The notes under the pieces were generated by a model, which had not been told where the DNA came from, ran no database searches, and was given only the letters and a program-made list of their open reading frames with translations. Position numbers and translations under genes: made by a program. From NCBI RefSeq assembly GCF_028288185.1, contig NZ_JAQBOF010000029.1, positions 178,772-242,771 on the forward strand: a stretch of DNA of 64,000 nucleotides, read 5' to 3'. Of this stretch, positions 44,003 through 53,353 are shown piece after piece. The DNA comes from Mucilaginibacter sp. (lineage in GTDB: Bacteria > Bacteroidota > Bacteroidia > Sphingobacteriales > Sphingobacteriaceae). Position 1 is the first letter of the stretch. Every line of letters starts with the position of its first letter.

Positions 44003-44251
44003 TCACTCACGATTTTAAATGAATAAATATCGAAATGAGTACCCCGAATGTCAAGATGTTCATTCATTGAACTTCTTGTTAGTCAGTGAGTTATGCAGTT
44101 TCCAGTGAGTAAATTTTCAGGAGTGATTTTACTCACCGAATCACTCACTAAAGTTATGCGTTTTGTCGTTTTTTTTGGTTTTCCGTTAAACTAAAAAAAC
44201 CTGTAAATCAACGATTTACAGGTTTTTGATAGTTTTTGACTCACTAATTTG
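44003..44251. promoter_or_regulatory. Presumed attachment/arm-site region between integrase and tRNA-Ser
   Basis: This gap contains repeated short motifs: TCACTCAC at 44003-44010 and 44141-44148; CAGTGAGT at 44084-44091 and 44103-44110; ACTCACTAA-type at 44143-44151 and 44239-44247; and AGTTATGC at 44090-44096 and 44152-44158 (one-base uncertainty). Clustered direct and inverted copies beside an integrase gene are what arm-type binding sites look like. The crossover core is expected to lie within the tRNA 3' end. Confidence 0.55.
44195..44227 (-). terminator. Intrinsic terminator downstream of tRNA-Ser
   Basis: A perfect 15-bp inverted repeat, AAAAACCTGTAAATC (44195-44209) and GATTTACAGGTTTTT (44213-44227), 3-base loop. 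In the minus direction it is followed by a T-tract, so it terminates the tRNA transcript. If integration is at the tRNA 3' end, this terminator is supplied by the element. Confidence 0.8.
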
Positions 44252-44338
44252 CGGTGAGGGAGGGATTCGAACCCTCGGTACAGTTTCCCGTACGTCAGTT
44301 TAGCAAACTGATCCTTTCGGCCTCTCAGGCACCTCACC
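44252..44338 (-). tRNA. tRNA-Ser(GCU)
   Basis: An 87-base class II tRNA. The acceptor stem pairs GGTGAGG with CCTCACC with a G discriminator; the anticodon loop TTGCTAA sits between TCAGT and ACTGA, giving anticodon GCT (Ser, AGC/AGU codons); there is a long variable arm and a T-loop GGTTCGAATCC. The CCA end is not encoded. Its 3' end faces the integrase, marking the likely insertion site of the element. Confidence 0.95.
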
Positions 44339-44413
44339 GTATTGTTGTTTTCAGTAAAACCCCTTTTTCAGGGACTGCAAATATAGCAATTAGGCTAAGC
44401 CATCAAAAAAAAA

Positions 44414-46477
44414 TTAATAATCTATTCGCACATGGTAAATACTCATCAGCATTCGCTTAAAAATTGTCTTAATGGTTTCAATATCCTTCAATGTTATATT
44501 ACTGTCTTTCAATTGGTTTTGATCTAATTTATATTTTACAATACGGTCCACCAACGCGCTAATTGATTTTTCATCAGGCTCTTTTAATGAGCGCGAAGCG
44601 GCCTCAACCGAGTCTGCAAGCATCAAAACACCGGCTTCTTTTGAGAACGGAATAGGCCCCGGGTACCTAAAAGTGTTCTCATTGATGATTTTTTCAGGGA
44701 AATTTTTCAGAAAAGATTGATAAAAATAATCAACCCTGGTATTACCATGGTGGGTGCGTATAAAATCAATTATTATTTCAGGAATATTTTCTTTCTGGGC
44801 CATTTCAATACCCTTGTATACGTGCCTGATAATAATTTGTGCGCTTTCTTCATAAGGCAATTTGTCATGCGGGTTAAAGCCCGAACTTTGGTTCTCCACA
44901 AAAAACAGTGGGTTTTCCATTTTACCTATATCATGATACAATGCCCCCGCTCTAACCAATAATGCATTGCCTCCAATAGCATATATAGCATTCTCGGCCA
45001 AATTAGCTACCTGTAAAGAGTGCTGAAAAGTGCCCGGTGCCGAAAACGCCATTTCGCGCAATAATGGCGCATTGGTGTTAGTAAGCTCTATTAATGTTAT
45101 GTCTGATGTTATGGCAAATATCTTCTCGAACAAATAAATCAATGGGTAAGCAAGCAAGGTTAACAAAACACTTACTGCAAATGGGATAAAGTTTCTCCAG
45201 TCAATATCAATCAAACTGCCCTCTCTAATTAAAGAGATGCCTAAGAAAGAAACAAAATAAGTAAAGGTTATAATAACCGCTGATATAAGGAACTGTTCGC
45301 GCCGCACCAGGTTCTTGATACTATAAATAGATACCATGCCCGCAGTAATTTCAAAATAGGCAAACTCAAAACTATTAGGCACAAAGAAACCGGCTATAAG
45401 CACTACTAATAAATGTATGTTGAGCGCCAAACGGGTATCAAACAAAATGCGGATGATAATGGGCACTATGCAATAAGGTATATAATACAAATTAGGCAAC
45501 TCTAACTTTATCGCCATTGATAAAGTGAATAGCATAGCCGTAATTACCAGCAATATTAAACTCACCAGCCTGTTATCAGCATAAATATCCTTCCTGAAAA
45601 GATAAAGGAATATCATGAGCAACGCTATTGTAATTGATACAAGTAAAAACTGACCTGCCAATACCAGCCTGGGGTTACCATTTATTCGGGCATTATCCTC
45701 AAACGCTTTTTTGTACGATTGTAGTTTTTGAAACACTTCCTCATTTACTACCGACCCTTTTGATATAATAACCTCACCCTTTTGTACCATACCACGGGTT
45801 AATGATAAACCCTCCAGTACTTCAGTTTCCAGCCTTGCCGTTAGCTTATCATCATATATAATGTTGTTTTGAATATGGTTTTGCAGCAAATCCAGCAAAA
45901 AGGTTTTATTAATATCCGGGCGCCTGTTTAATATCCGGCTGCAATACGTAAGTGCACCTTCGCGGGTAAATAATTCTGATGTACTTTTTTCGGTGGATAT
46001 GTTGTTTTGGAGTATGGTAATGGTATACCCCTGGGTTTGCTGATATTTAGGATTTAATGTAAATACACCTTTATCGTAAACATCTTTTAATAGCTCAATT
46101 CCGGCTAAAATATATTTGGGTTTCAGCCGGTCATCAATGCCTGAGTTATGCCATTTTATTTCCAGATCGTTTTTAAAACCACCCATTTGTTGTTGGGCGA
46201 CATCATTATTTAACTGGTATAATTGGGTGGTACTTGATAACGCGTTGCGGCGGTCATTCTGAATTTCGGCCTGCGTTTTTAATATCGCAAAATTATAAGG
46301 CGATACCAGGTCCTTCTGGTTCCATATCCTCCCTCTTTCTATTTCATAGCTAAACTTAGCCTGCTTAGGCAGCGAATAAACAATTAAGCAAATACTCACC
46401 GCCATCATTAAAAACTTAACGTTGCGTGCGTATTTGCGTAACAAAGCCTTTTGGCGCGAAGAAGAAAGTGTAGCCAT
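44414..46477 (-). CDS. pgpH: PgpH-type 7TM-HD domain phosphodiesterase (c-di-AMP)
   Basis: The 687-residue membrane protein has an N-terminal span (about 20-37), a large extracytoplasmic 7TMR-HDED domain (about 45-260), seven membrane spans (about 270-460) and a cytoplasmic HD domain with FQHSLQVANLAENA and ALYHDIGKMENP. The family hydrolyses cyclic di-AMP. Length and order match PgpH/YqfF. This is the first chromosomal gene beyond the tRNA and is transcribed towards it. Confidence 0.92.
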   Translation of the reverse strand: MATLSSSRQKALLRKYARNVKFLMMAVSICLIVYSLPKQAKFSYEIERGRIWNQKDLVSPYNFAILKTQAEIQNDRRNALSSTTQLYQLNNDVAQQQMGGFKNDLEIKWHNSGIDDRLKPKYILAGIELLKDVYDKGVFTLNPKYQQTQGYTITILQNNISTEKSTSELFTREGALTYCSRILNRRPDINKTFLLDLLQNHIQNNIIYDDKLTARLETEVLEGLSLTRGMVQKGEVIISKGSVVNEEVFQKLQSYKKAFEDNARINGNPRLVLAGQFLLVSITIALLMIFLYLFRKDIYADNRLVSLILLVITAMLFTLSMAIKLELPNLYYIPYCIVPIIIRILFDTRLALNIHLLVVLIAGFFVPNSFEFAYFEITAGMVSIYSIKNLVRREQFLISAVIITFTYFVSFLGISLIREGSLIDIDWRNFIPFAVSVLLTLLAYPLIYLFEKIFAITSDITLIELTNTNAPLLREMAFSAPGTFQHSLQVANLAENAIYAIGGNALLVRAGALYHDIGKMENPLFFVENQSSGFNPHDKLPYEESAQIIIRHVYKGIEMAQKENIPEIIIDFIRTHHGNTRVDYFYQSFLKNFPEKIINENTFRYPGPIPFSKEAGVLMLADSVEAASRSLKEPDEKSISALVDRIVKYKLDQNQLKDSNITLKDIETIKTIFKRMLMSIYHVRIDY

Positions 46478-46556
46478 TTATTAAGTTAAGCGTGGGCAAA
46501 AATAATATATTTTATGCGATATGTTTTTTTTATTGCTTTTGTCAAATCAATTATGA

Positions 46557-46564
46557 TATCTTTG
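46557..46564 (+). promoter_or_regulatory. Promoter -7 box for the SPFH gene
   Basis: TATCTTTG matches the Bacteroidota -7 consensus TAnnTTTG and lies 28 bases before the SPFH start codon. It is part of a GATATC-rich dyad (GATATC at 46555-46560 and 46566-46571). Confidence 0.6.
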
Positions 46565-46592
46565 TGATATCATTTTAAAATCAAAACCAATC

Positions 46593-47450
46593 ATGAATAC
46601 TGAAAAAATCATTAACCCGCCATCAGGTTATTTAACCTTTGCGTTATTTCTGCTTTTATTAGCACTTACCGGCTTTTTTATTTACGAACATAATGCATTG
46701 CCGGCTATAGTAATTTTTATAGTTGACTTTGTATTGATCTTACCCGGACTGGTAATTGTTAACCCCAACGAATCAAAAGTGCTTACACTTTTTGGTAAAT
46801 ATGTTGGTACGGTTAAACAGGATGGCTTTTTTTGGGTAAACCCCTTTACAGTAAAAAAGAAGGTGTCGTTAAAAGCTTTTAACTTAAATGGTCAGCAGCT
46901 TAAAGTAAATGATAGTGTGGGTAACCCAATAGAGATTGCCGCTGTTATTGTATGGCAAATAAAAAATACAGCCAGCGCTATATTTGCGGTTGAAAATTAC
47001 CTGCAATATGTAAATATACAAAGCGAGGCTGCTGTAAGGCATTTAGCTAACTCTTTCCCTTATGATAATATTGAAGACGAAAACGCCGGCATTACTTTAA
47101 GGGGCGGTGCCGACCAAGTTAGTATATTGTTAGAGAAAGAATTAAATGAGCGATTAGACCGTGCAGGCATTGAAGTATTAGAAGCCCGAATATCACACCT
47201 GGCTTACGCGCCGGAGATTGCACATACCATGTTACAACGTCAACAGGCATCGGCAATAATATCTGCGCGCAGGTTAATTGTTGAGGGCGCGGTAGGTATG
47301 GTTGAGATGGCGTTACAAAGGCTATCAGAAAAAAATATTGTAAACCTTGATGAAGAACGCAAAGCTGCCATGGTAAGCAACCTATTGGTTGTTCTATGTG
47401 GCGACAGAAGTGTGAACCCGGTTGTTAACACAGGCACCTTATATCATTAA
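46593..47450 (+). CDS. SPFH/Band 7 domain membrane protein
   Basis: The 285-residue protein has two N-terminal membrane spans (about 13-30 and 35-55) followed by an SPFH domain ([29 protein letters not shown] through AARHLA-like [10 protein letters not shown]) and a helical region with [26 protein letters not shown]. Such proteins form membrane microdomain scaffolds. It begins a group with three small genes on the same strand (47455-48683). Confidence 0.9.
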   Translation: MNTEKIINPPSGYLTFALFLLLLALTGFFIYEHNALPAIVIFIVDFVLILPGLVIVNPNESKVLTLFGKYVGTVKQDGFFWVNPFTVKKKVSLKAFNLNGQQLKVNDSVGNPIEIAAVIVWQIKNTASAIFAVENYLQYVNIQSEAAVRHLANSFPYDNIEDENAGITLRGGADQVSILLEKELNERLDRAGIEVLEARISHLAYAPEIAHTMLQRQQASAIISARRLIVEGAVGMVEMALQRLSEKNIVNLDEERKAAMVSNLLVVLCGDRSVNPVVNTGTLYH

Positions 47451-47454
47451 GAGT

Positions 47455-47967
47455 ATGTATCAGGAAATAAATACTACTACAACCAATGAGCTATCCTTAT
47501 TAAGGCATGGCTGGTGGAGCCCTAAATATGAGCTGACCGATGGACTAAACCAATATGGTCAACTAAGTTATGACGGCATTTCTAAACGTAATGCCGAAGT
47601 TAGGACTGCTACTTGTAGCCTCTATTTTAATTTTGAAGAATTTTTTAGCAGAACCATTTTAATAACCGATAATAGCGGTGCCGTAATTGGCAAATGTACC
47701 CGCGAATTATTTAGCAGAGCAAGAGTATTAACGCTTGGAAGTGGTTTTACTGCCCGCTTTTACAATCCTTCACTATTTTCGCGTGAGTATGTGTGGGAAT
47801 CGGTAGGATATGGTAAGATCATGAGTTTAAAAAACCATTTTCCGTTTACTTTAACTACCGATATACATTTGTATCCAACAAATACACCTGTGGCGGTAAT
47901 ACCTAAATTAATATTTTTAGGCGCACATTTAATTATTTTAAGACGGCGCAAAAGGGCGGTTCATTAA
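47455..47967 (+). CDS. Hypothetical protein, tubby/LURP-like fold (paralogue 1)
   Basis: The 170-residue protein contains WWSPKYELTDGLNQYGQLSYDG and a strand-rich body ending in a hydrophobic LIFLGAHLIIL segment and RRRKR tail. The repeated strand pattern (Y-L-TDG-YG-LSY) resembles the LURP-one/tubby-like fold, tentatively. It shares its layout with the next gene. Start at ATG 47455, 4 bases after the SPFH stop. Confidence 0.7.
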   Translation: MYQEINTTTTNELSLLRHGWWSPKYELTDGLNQYGQLSYDGISKRNAEVRTATCSLYFNFEEFFSRTILITDNSGAVIGKCTRELFSRARVLTLGSGFTARFYNPSLFSREYVWESVGYGKIMSLKNHFPFTLTTDIHLYPTNTPVAVIPKLIFLGAHLIILRRRKRAVH

Positions 47968-47970
47968 GTT

Positions 47971-48507
47971 ATGATAAACAACTATGTAAAAATTGATCCT
48001 TCGCGATCTATAGACTTACAGGTGATACGTAAAGGCTTTTTTAAGCCGGTATACACCTTAACCGATGGACAGTTTGAATATGGGACATTAAGTTGCAGGG
48101 ATATTTGGCAGCGCGAGAAAAGTATAATCACCAGTGACGGAGAATGGATAATAAGGTGTATAGGCTTTTTGGGCAAAGAAACACTTGTTATAGATGCTTT
48201 AAAAAGTGAGGTAGTTGGTAAGATCACGAGAAATGGATGGGGGACAAAAACCGCTATTGAAATGAATAACGGTTTTAATGCGCTACTAAAATGTGGTAAA
48301 GGCTTTTTTTCAAGGACACTGAATTGGACAAATGACCAATATGGCGACTGCATTCAAATTAAAACCACTTGCAAATGCACCAGGCCATTTATGGTAAGTA
48401 TTGCTCCGGAATTAGCCAAAACAAAATTTCCGATGGCCTTAATAACTCTTATTGGGGTTAATTTAGTTTTATTGAGACAAGCACAAGCAGCAGCAATAGC
48501 TACTTAA
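47971..48507 (+). CDS. Hypothetical protein, tubby/LURP-like fold (paralogue 2)
   Basis: The 178-residue protein reads RKGFFKPVYTLTDGQFEYGTLSCRDIWQRE, matching the start of the preceding gene, and ends with a hydrophobic ALITLIGVNLVLL segment. The pair arose by tandem duplication and has diverged widely. It starts 3 bases after the first paralogue. Possibly a membrane-associated partner of the SPFH protein; inference from order only. Confidence 0.7.
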   Translation: MINNYVKIDPSRSIDLQVIRKGFFKPVYTLTDGQFEYGTLSCRDIWQREKSIITSDGEWIIRCIGFLGKETLVIDALKSEVVGKITRNGWGTKTAIEMNNGFNALLKCGKGFFSRTLNWTNDQYGDCIQIKTTCKCTRPFMVSIAPELAKTKFPMALITLIGVNLVLLRQAQAAAIAT

Positions 48508-48509
48508 TT

Positions 48510-48683
48510 ATGGCCGAAAAGAAAGCATTTATACTTAGGGTAAACCCTGATATGTTGAAGGAAATAGAAACCTGGGCCGCTGATGAGTTTAGAAGTACCA
48601 ACGGCCAGATAGAATATTTACTACAACAAGCTCTACTTACGCGTAAAAAAACCAAGAAAAAGAAAGAAGATGATAATGACTAA
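48510..48683 (+). CDS. Small ribbon-helix-helix (Arc-like) protein
   Basis: A 57-residue frame beginning 2 bases after the previous stop: KKAFILRVNPDMLKEIETWAADEF followed by RSTNGQIEYLLQQAL and a Lys-rich tail. This is the strand-helix-helix layout of Arc-type DNA-binding proteins that autoregulate their operon. It is too small to be listed by a 60-residue cutoff. A strong hairpin follows at once. Confidence 0.8.
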   Translation: MAEKKAFILRVNPDMLKEIETWAADEFRSTNGQIEYLLQQALLTRKKTKKKKEDDND

Positions 48684-48711
48684 CAATTACTATGCAAGCA
48701 TAGTAATTGTT
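48682..48711 (+). terminator. Hairpin ending the SPFH gene group
   Basis: AACAATTACTATG (48682-48694) pairs perfectly with CATAGTAATTGTT (48699-48711), loop of 4. It overlaps the stop codon of the small RHH-like gene. T-tract is weak, but position is typical. Confidence 0.6.
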
Positions 48712-48724
48712 CAAATAAATTAAA

Positions 48725-48732
48725 TAAATTTG
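48725..48732 (+). promoter_or_regulatory. Promoter -7 box for the thiolase gene
   Basis: TAAATTTG matches TAnnTTTG and lies 20 bases before the thiolase start codon. Confidence 0.55.
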
Positions 48733-48751
48733 CGCTACTAAAATCAAACCG

Positions 48752-49930
48752 ATGAGAGAAGTAGTTATAGTAGCGGCAACACGTACCCCTATTGGCAGTT
48801 TTGGCGGTAGTTTGGCATCGCTTACAGCAACGCAATTGGGTAGTATAGTTATTAAATCGGCAGTTAAAAAATCCGGTTTAAAGCCAGAACATATTCAGGA
48901 AGTTTTTATGGGGAATGTTTTGTCGGCCAATTTGGGTCAGGCGCCGGCTACCCAGGCGTCAATATATGCTGGTCTGCCCTATCTTCCGGCTACTACAGTA
49001 AATAAAGTTTGCGCATCAGGCATGAAAGCAATTATGCTGGCAGCCCAAAGTATTGCTGCCGGGCAAAATGATATTGTGTTGGCTGGTGGTATGGAAAGTA
49101 TGAGCAATGTACCTTACTATTTAACTAAAGCCCGTACAGGATATAAATTAGGGAACGATCTGTTAATAGATGGCTTGGTAGAAGATGGCCTCTGGGATGT
49201 TTATAATGATTATCACATGGGGTCAGCCGCCGAGCTTTGCGCGGTTGAATGTAATATAAGCCGCGAAGACCAGGACGCATATGCTATAGAATCATACAAC
49301 CGGGCCATCAACGCGCAAAACAACGGCAAGTTTGTTAATGAGATTACTCCTGTCGAATTAAAAAACAGAAAAGGCGAGATAACTTTATTTAGTGATGATG
49401 AAGAACCGGTAACTGTAAAATTTGATAAGATCCACTCATTAAAACCCGTATTTAAAAAAGATGGTACAGTTACCGCTGCAAATGCGTCAACTTTAAATGA
49501 TGGTGCCGCGGCAGTAATTTTGATGAGTAAAGAAAAGGCTGACGAGCTAGGCATTAAGCCGATAGCTAAAGTAATAGCTTATGCTGATGCCCAACAAGCG
49601 CCCGAATGGTTTACTACGGCTCCATCAAAAGCAATTCCGCTAGCACTGCAACGGGCTGGTTTAGCTGCTAATGCTGTTGACTATTACGAGATCAACGAAG
49701 CATTTTCTGTAGTATCTATTGCCAATAATCAAAAATTAAATTTAGACCCAGCCCGTGTAAACGTTAACGGCGGTGCAGTATCTCTCGGGCACCCGCTAGG
49801 TGCTTCGGGAGCACGTATTGTAGTTACTTTATTAAGCGTGTTGGAGCAAAATAAAGGTAAATATGGCGTTGCCGGAATTTGTAATGGCGGCGGCGGTGCC
49901 AGCGCAATTGTTATTGAAAATTTACGTTAA
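48752..49930 (+). CDS. Acetyl-CoA C-acetyltransferase (thiolase)
   Basis: Interconverts two acetyl-CoA with acetoacetyl-CoA. The catalytic residues are present: Cys87 in NKVCASGMKA, His in SLGHPLGASGAR near the C-terminus and Cys in GICNGGGGAS. The 392-residue length is standard. Monocistronic, between two terminator-like regions. Confidence 0.95.
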   Translation: MREVVIVAATRTPIGSFGGSLASLTATQLGSIVIKSAVKKSGLKPEHIQEVFMGNVLSANLGQAPATQASIYAGLPYLPATTVNKVCASGMKAIMLAAQSIAAGQNDIVLAGGMESMSNVPYYLTKARTGYKLGNDLLIDGLVEDGLWDVYNDYHMGSAAELCAVECNISREDQDAYAIESYNRAINAQNNGKFVNEITPVELKNRKGEITLFSDDEEPVTVKFDKIHSLKPVFKKDGTVTAANASTLNDGAAAVILMSKEKADELGIKPIAKVIAYADAQQAPEWFTTAPSKAIPLALQRAGLAANAVDYYEINEAFSVVSIANNQKLNLDPARVNVNGGAVSLGHPLGASGARIVVTLLSVLEQNKGKYGVAGICNGGGGASAIVIENLR

Positions 49931-49976
49931 GGATAAAAACCTATATATTTACGGATAAGTGAACATTAATATTTTG

Positions 49977-50915
49977 ATGGTGGTACGAAGCTTCGTCTTA
50001 ACTATATTTTCTATATCCTTTTTTTTACAGGCTTTCGCGCAACATGCCGATGATAGCGGAAATCTAAAACAATTAAACTTTTATCAGGATAGTCTGAAGC
50101 ATTTGGGTAACACTTTCATTAATAATGACAATGACCTTATCCGCAAAAACGCCAATTATCTGTTTATAAAAACTTTGGTTGCAGCGTTAAAAACTCCTAA
50201 TTCGTTTGCTTTTCCGTTCGATTCCATAAAAACCATAACTCTAACTAATTCACCCGATAACAAATTTAGGATATTTAGCTGGCACGTAGCCCATGATGAC
50301 GGCAGCTACCGTTTTTATGGTGCGATACAGGTTAATACCGGCGGCCCTTTAAAGTTATATGGTTTGGAAGATTATTCTCCGCTAATAAAAAACCCTGAAG
50401 ATACAATAGCTGATAACCGGAGTTGGTTCGGCGCCCAATATTATACGATTATACCTGTTAGCGGCCCTACCCCTTATTACGTATTATTAGGTTGGAAGGG
50501 CAATACCGATAAATCAACAAAAAAGGTTATTGATGTACTTTCATTCCAAAACGATAAGCCAATATTTGGCATGCCCGTATTTGACGGGAATAATAAAAGA
50601 CGCAAACGTGTGGTTTTTGAGTATGCCCGCCAGGCATCAATGTTATTAAAATACATTCACTCACAGCATTTAATTGTGTTTGATAACCTGGCATCGCCGG
50701 ATAAAAAAACAAAAGATAAGCCCGAAACTTACGGCCCTGATCTTACCTACAATGGCTATCGTTTAAAAGACGGCAGATGGGAATATGTAGATAATTTGGA
50801 TATGAGAAACGTACCTAACGAACAGGACGTGAACTACATTGATCCTAGGGCAGAAAAACCAATACTACCAAGGCCTAAAACAACCTTACCCATAAAAAAA
50901 ACACCGGTTCAATAA
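49977..50915 (+). CDS. Secreted hypothetical protein
   Basis: The 312-residue protein has a signal peptide (VRSFVLTIFSISFFLQAFAQ) if translation starts at ATG 49977; a GTG at 49959 is an alternative. The mature part has YRFYGAIQVNTGG and PYYVLLGWKGNTDKSTKKVIDVLSF, strand-rich, with a Pro/Lys-rich tail. It looks like a periplasmic protein of a family common in Sphingobacteriaceae; function unknown. Confidence 0.75.
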   Translation: MVVRSFVLTIFSISFFLQAFAQHADDSGNLKQLNFYQDSLKHLGNTFINNDNDLIRKNANYLFIKTLVAALKTPNSFAFPFDSIKTITLTNSPDNKFRIFSWHVAHDDGSYRFYGAIQVNTGGPLKLYGLEDYSPLIKNPEDTIADNRSWFGAQYYTIIPVSGPTPYYVLLGWKGNTDKSTKKVIDVLSFQNDKPIFGMPVFDGNNKRRKRVVFEYARQASMLLKYIHSQHLIVFDNLASPDKKTKDKPETYGPDLTYNGYRLKDGRWEYVDNLDMRNVPNEQDVNYIDPRAEKPILPRPKTTLPIKKTPVQ

Positions 50916-51011
50916 ATCAACCCGCTAATAAACCACCTATAAGTACAATACTTTTACCATAATTTGTATTTAAGAGAATAATAGTATTTTAGACAAAATT
51001 AAACTGATCTT

Positions 51012-52502
51012 ATGTCCTCAAAAACCTTAACGGCCGATGTTGTTAAAACAGGAGCAAAATACCCTAGGAGCATCCCTTTTATCATAGGCAATGAAGCGGC
51101 AGAACGCTTTAGCTTTTACGGTATGCGTTCTATCTTAGCAACATTTTTAGTCGCTCAATTTTTTAACCCTACGCTTAACCCCGCGCTACAGACGGTAGCC
51201 GAGGCAAAAGCAAACGAAAGCACACACTTTTTTGTAACTCTTGCATATACCCTTCCCTTTGTTGGTGGTTTAGTTGCCGATTGGTTTACGGGTAAATATA
51301 AAATCATACTGTATATCTCTATGGTGTATTGTCTTGGCCATTTATGTTTATCTGTGTTTGACAGTAATTTAAATGGCTTTATTATGGGTTTGGTGTTGAT
51401 AGCCGTTGGCGCGGGTGGTATTAAATCATGTGTATCAGCCAACGTAGGCGACCAGTTTGACAAAACCAACCAGGAATTACTATCAAAAGTTTATGGCTGG
51501 TTTTATTTTAGTATAAATGCAGGCTCAGTTATCTCAACCATATTAATTCCATGGGTTTACGCTAACTATGGCGCTAAATGGGCATTTGGTATACCGGGCC
51601 TATTAATGGCTCTGGCAACAATTATATTCTTTTCTGGGCGTAAGCAATATGTAAAAGTGCCACCGGGCGGTATCAATAAAAACAACTTTGTATTTATATC
51701 AATATACGCCCTGTTTAATATCGGCAAAAAACAAAAAGGACAGTCATTACTGGACGTAGCCAAAGGCGAGTTTAATCCTGAAAAAGTCGAAGGCGTTAAA
51801 GCGGTTTACCGTGTAATGTCCGTATTTATCTTTGCGCCAATATTTTGGGCTATGTGGGATCAAAATTTGTCTGAATGGGTTTTGCAAGCCGATAAACTAG
51901 ACAGACATATCAACCTGGGCTTTACTAGTTTCACTGTTTTAGCAGGTCAGGTACAAACAGCAAATCCTATCTTTTTACTATCATTTATTCCATTGTTTAC
52001 TTATTTTGTTTATCCATATTTAGACAAGATGGGTATTAAAACCACACCGTTACGCCGTATAGGTGCCGGTTTAGCTTTAACCGCTTTATCATTTGTAATA
52101 ATTGCTTTTGTACAAAAAAGTGTTGATACAGGTAATCACCCGTCTGTGTGGTGGCAAATATTTGCTTATGTTGTATTATCAGCAGCCGAGGTGCTTGTAT
52201 CAATTACCGGCTTAGAATATGCTTATACCCAAGCGCCAAAATCAATGAAAAGTACTATGAGTGCCATATGGTTATTAACTGTTGCTGCCGGTAACTTGTT
52301 TGATGCCTTGATTAATGGTAATATTTCAAAAGGTGGATTTTTCTCTCGTTTTGTAGGGGCCGATTTTTACTGGCTGTTTGTTGGTATATGTACAGCGTTT
52401 TTAGTAGTGTTTATGTTTATAGCACCACGCTTAAAAGAACGCAGTTATATAGCTGAACCCGAAGCAGATAATGAAGTAATAGCAGAGACTAATAATCTTT
52501 AA
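51012..52502 (+). CDS. POT-family proton-dependent peptide transporter
   Basis: The 496-residue polytopic membrane protein has the POT/PTR2 signatures: IGNEAAERFSFYGMRSILATFL in the first span (the E-x-x-E-R-F-x-Y-Y motif region) and a later FYFSINAGSVIS segment. It imports di- and tripeptides with protons. About 12-14 spans fit the length. Followed by a clear terminator. Confidence 0.93.
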   Translation: MSSKTLTADVVKTGAKYPRSIPFIIGNEAAERFSFYGMRSILATFLVAQFFNPTLNPALQTVAEAKANESTHFFVTLAYTLPFVGGLVADWFTGKYKIILYISMVYCLGHLCLSVFDSNLNGFIMGLVLIAVGAGGIKSCVSANVGDQFDKTNQELLSKVYGWFYFSINAGSVISTILIPWVYANYGAKWAFGIPGLLMALATIIFFSGRKQYVKVPPGGINKNNFVFISIYALFNIGKKQKGQSLLDVAKGEFNPEKVEGVKAVYRVMSVFIFAPIFWAMWDQNLSEWVLQADKLDRHINLGFTSFTVLAGQVQTANPIFLLSFIPLFTYFVYPYLDKMGIKTTPLRRIGAGLALTALSFVIIAFVQKSVDTGNHPSVWWQIFAYVVLSAAEVLVSITGLEYAYTQAPKSMKSTMSAIWLLTVAAGNLFDALINGNISKGGFFSRFVGADFYWLFVGICTAFLVVFMFIAPRLKERSYIAEPEADNEVIAETNNL

Positions 52503-52519
52503 ATAAACATCATTTTACA

Positions 52520-52551
52520 AGAGCAGGAAATTATTTACAGTTTCCTGCTCT
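52520..52551 (+). terminator. Intrinsic terminator after the POT transporter
   Basis: AGAGCAGGAAA (52520-52530) pairs with TTTCCTGCTCT (52541-52551), 10-base loop, followed by TTTTATTTTA. A strong rho-independent terminator. Confidence 0.9.
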
Positions 52552-52621
52552 TTTTATTTTATATAACTACTAAATCTAGTAATTTAGTAAACTGTTTACC
52601 TAAAAACCCAAATACTACTAA

Positions 52622-53353
52622 GTGCCTGATAGCATAGTAATTATACCCACCTACAACGAAAAGGAAAACATTGAGCGGATGATCCGCAAGGTATTTTCTT
52701 TGCCTTATGATTTTCATATCCTGATTATCGATGATGGATCGCCTGATGGTACACAAATAATTGTTAAGCATCTTCAGAATACTTACCCCGAAAAACTTTT
52801 CCTGGTAGAACGTGCAGGCAAACAAGGACTAGGAACTGCTTATATACATGGTTTTAAATGGGCCATTGAGCATAAATATAATTATATTTTCGAAATGGAT
52901 GCCGATTTTTCGCATAATCCTGATGATCTGATCAGGTTGAGGACTGCTTGTATTGAGGGTGCAGATGTATCCATAGGATCACGTTATATTAAAGGTGTTA
53001 ATGTGGTTAACTGGCCTATGAGCAGGGTATTGATGAGCTATTTTGCATCGGTATATGTTCGTTTCATTACCGGAATAAAGATTCAGGATTTCACTGCGGG
53101 ATTTATGTGCTATAAACGCAACGTATTAGAAACTGTTGAACTTAATAAGATAAAATTTGTAGGTTACGCCTTCCAGATAGAAATGAAGTATACAGCTGTA
53201 AAGCATGGATTTACAGTTACCGAGATACCTATCATATTTACAGACCGAACGGCCGGTACTTCAAAAATGTCAAAAGGTATATTTAAAGAAGCTGTTTTGG
53301 GCGTATTGCGTATGCGTATAAACAGTATTTTCAGAAAGTATCCTGAAGGGTAA
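52622..53353 (+). CDS. Polyprenol-phosphate mannosyltransferase-like GT2 glycosyltransferase
   Basis: The 243-residue protein is a GT2-family enzyme with IIPTYNEKENIE at the N-terminus, IDDGSPDGT, the metal-binding EMDADFSHNP and a GSRYIKGVNVVNW segment, as in dolichyl/polyprenyl-phosphate mannose synthases. It has no C-terminal membrane domain. The start is a GTG at 52622, since no suitable ATG gives the first beta strand. Confidence 0.9.
   Translation: MPDSIVIIPTYNEKENIERMIRKVFSLPYDFHILIIDDGSPDGTQIIVKHLQNTYPEKLFLVERAGKQGLGTAYIHGFKWAIEHKYNYIFEMDADFSHNPDDLIRLRTACIEGADVSIGSRYIKGVNVVNWPMSRVLMSYFASVYVRFITGIKIQDFTAGFMCYKRNVLETVELNKIKFVGYAFQIEMKYTAVKHGFTVTEIPIIFTDRTAGTSKMSKGIFKEAVLGVLRMRINSIFRKYPEG

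Larger units (their letters stand above)
1..44251. mobile_element. Integrative conjugative element, tRNA-Ser-proximal part (left end outside window)
   Basis: The region holds a tyrosine integrase next to a tRNA-Ser 3' end, relaxase, accessory mobilisation protein, coupling protein, a Bacteroides-type tra operon and ParA, which together define an ICE. The right junction is placed at the tRNA 3' end (44252), the usual target of such integrases; this is inference, because the duplicated att core was not found inside the window. Base composition supports it: tra and metabolic genes are GC-rich, while DNA to the right of the tRNA is AT-rich by eye. The SusC gene at the left edge is interrupted by no boundary, so the element probably continues past position 1. 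Confidence 0.8.

Noticed and set aside
44254..44460. Open frame overlapping the tRNA-Ser gene
   Set aside because: Runs through a tRNA on the other strand; typical spurious frame over tRNA sequence.
49959..49976. GTG start for the secreted protein at 49977
   Set aside because: The ATG six codons later gives a cleaner signal peptide; the GTG cannot be fully excluded.
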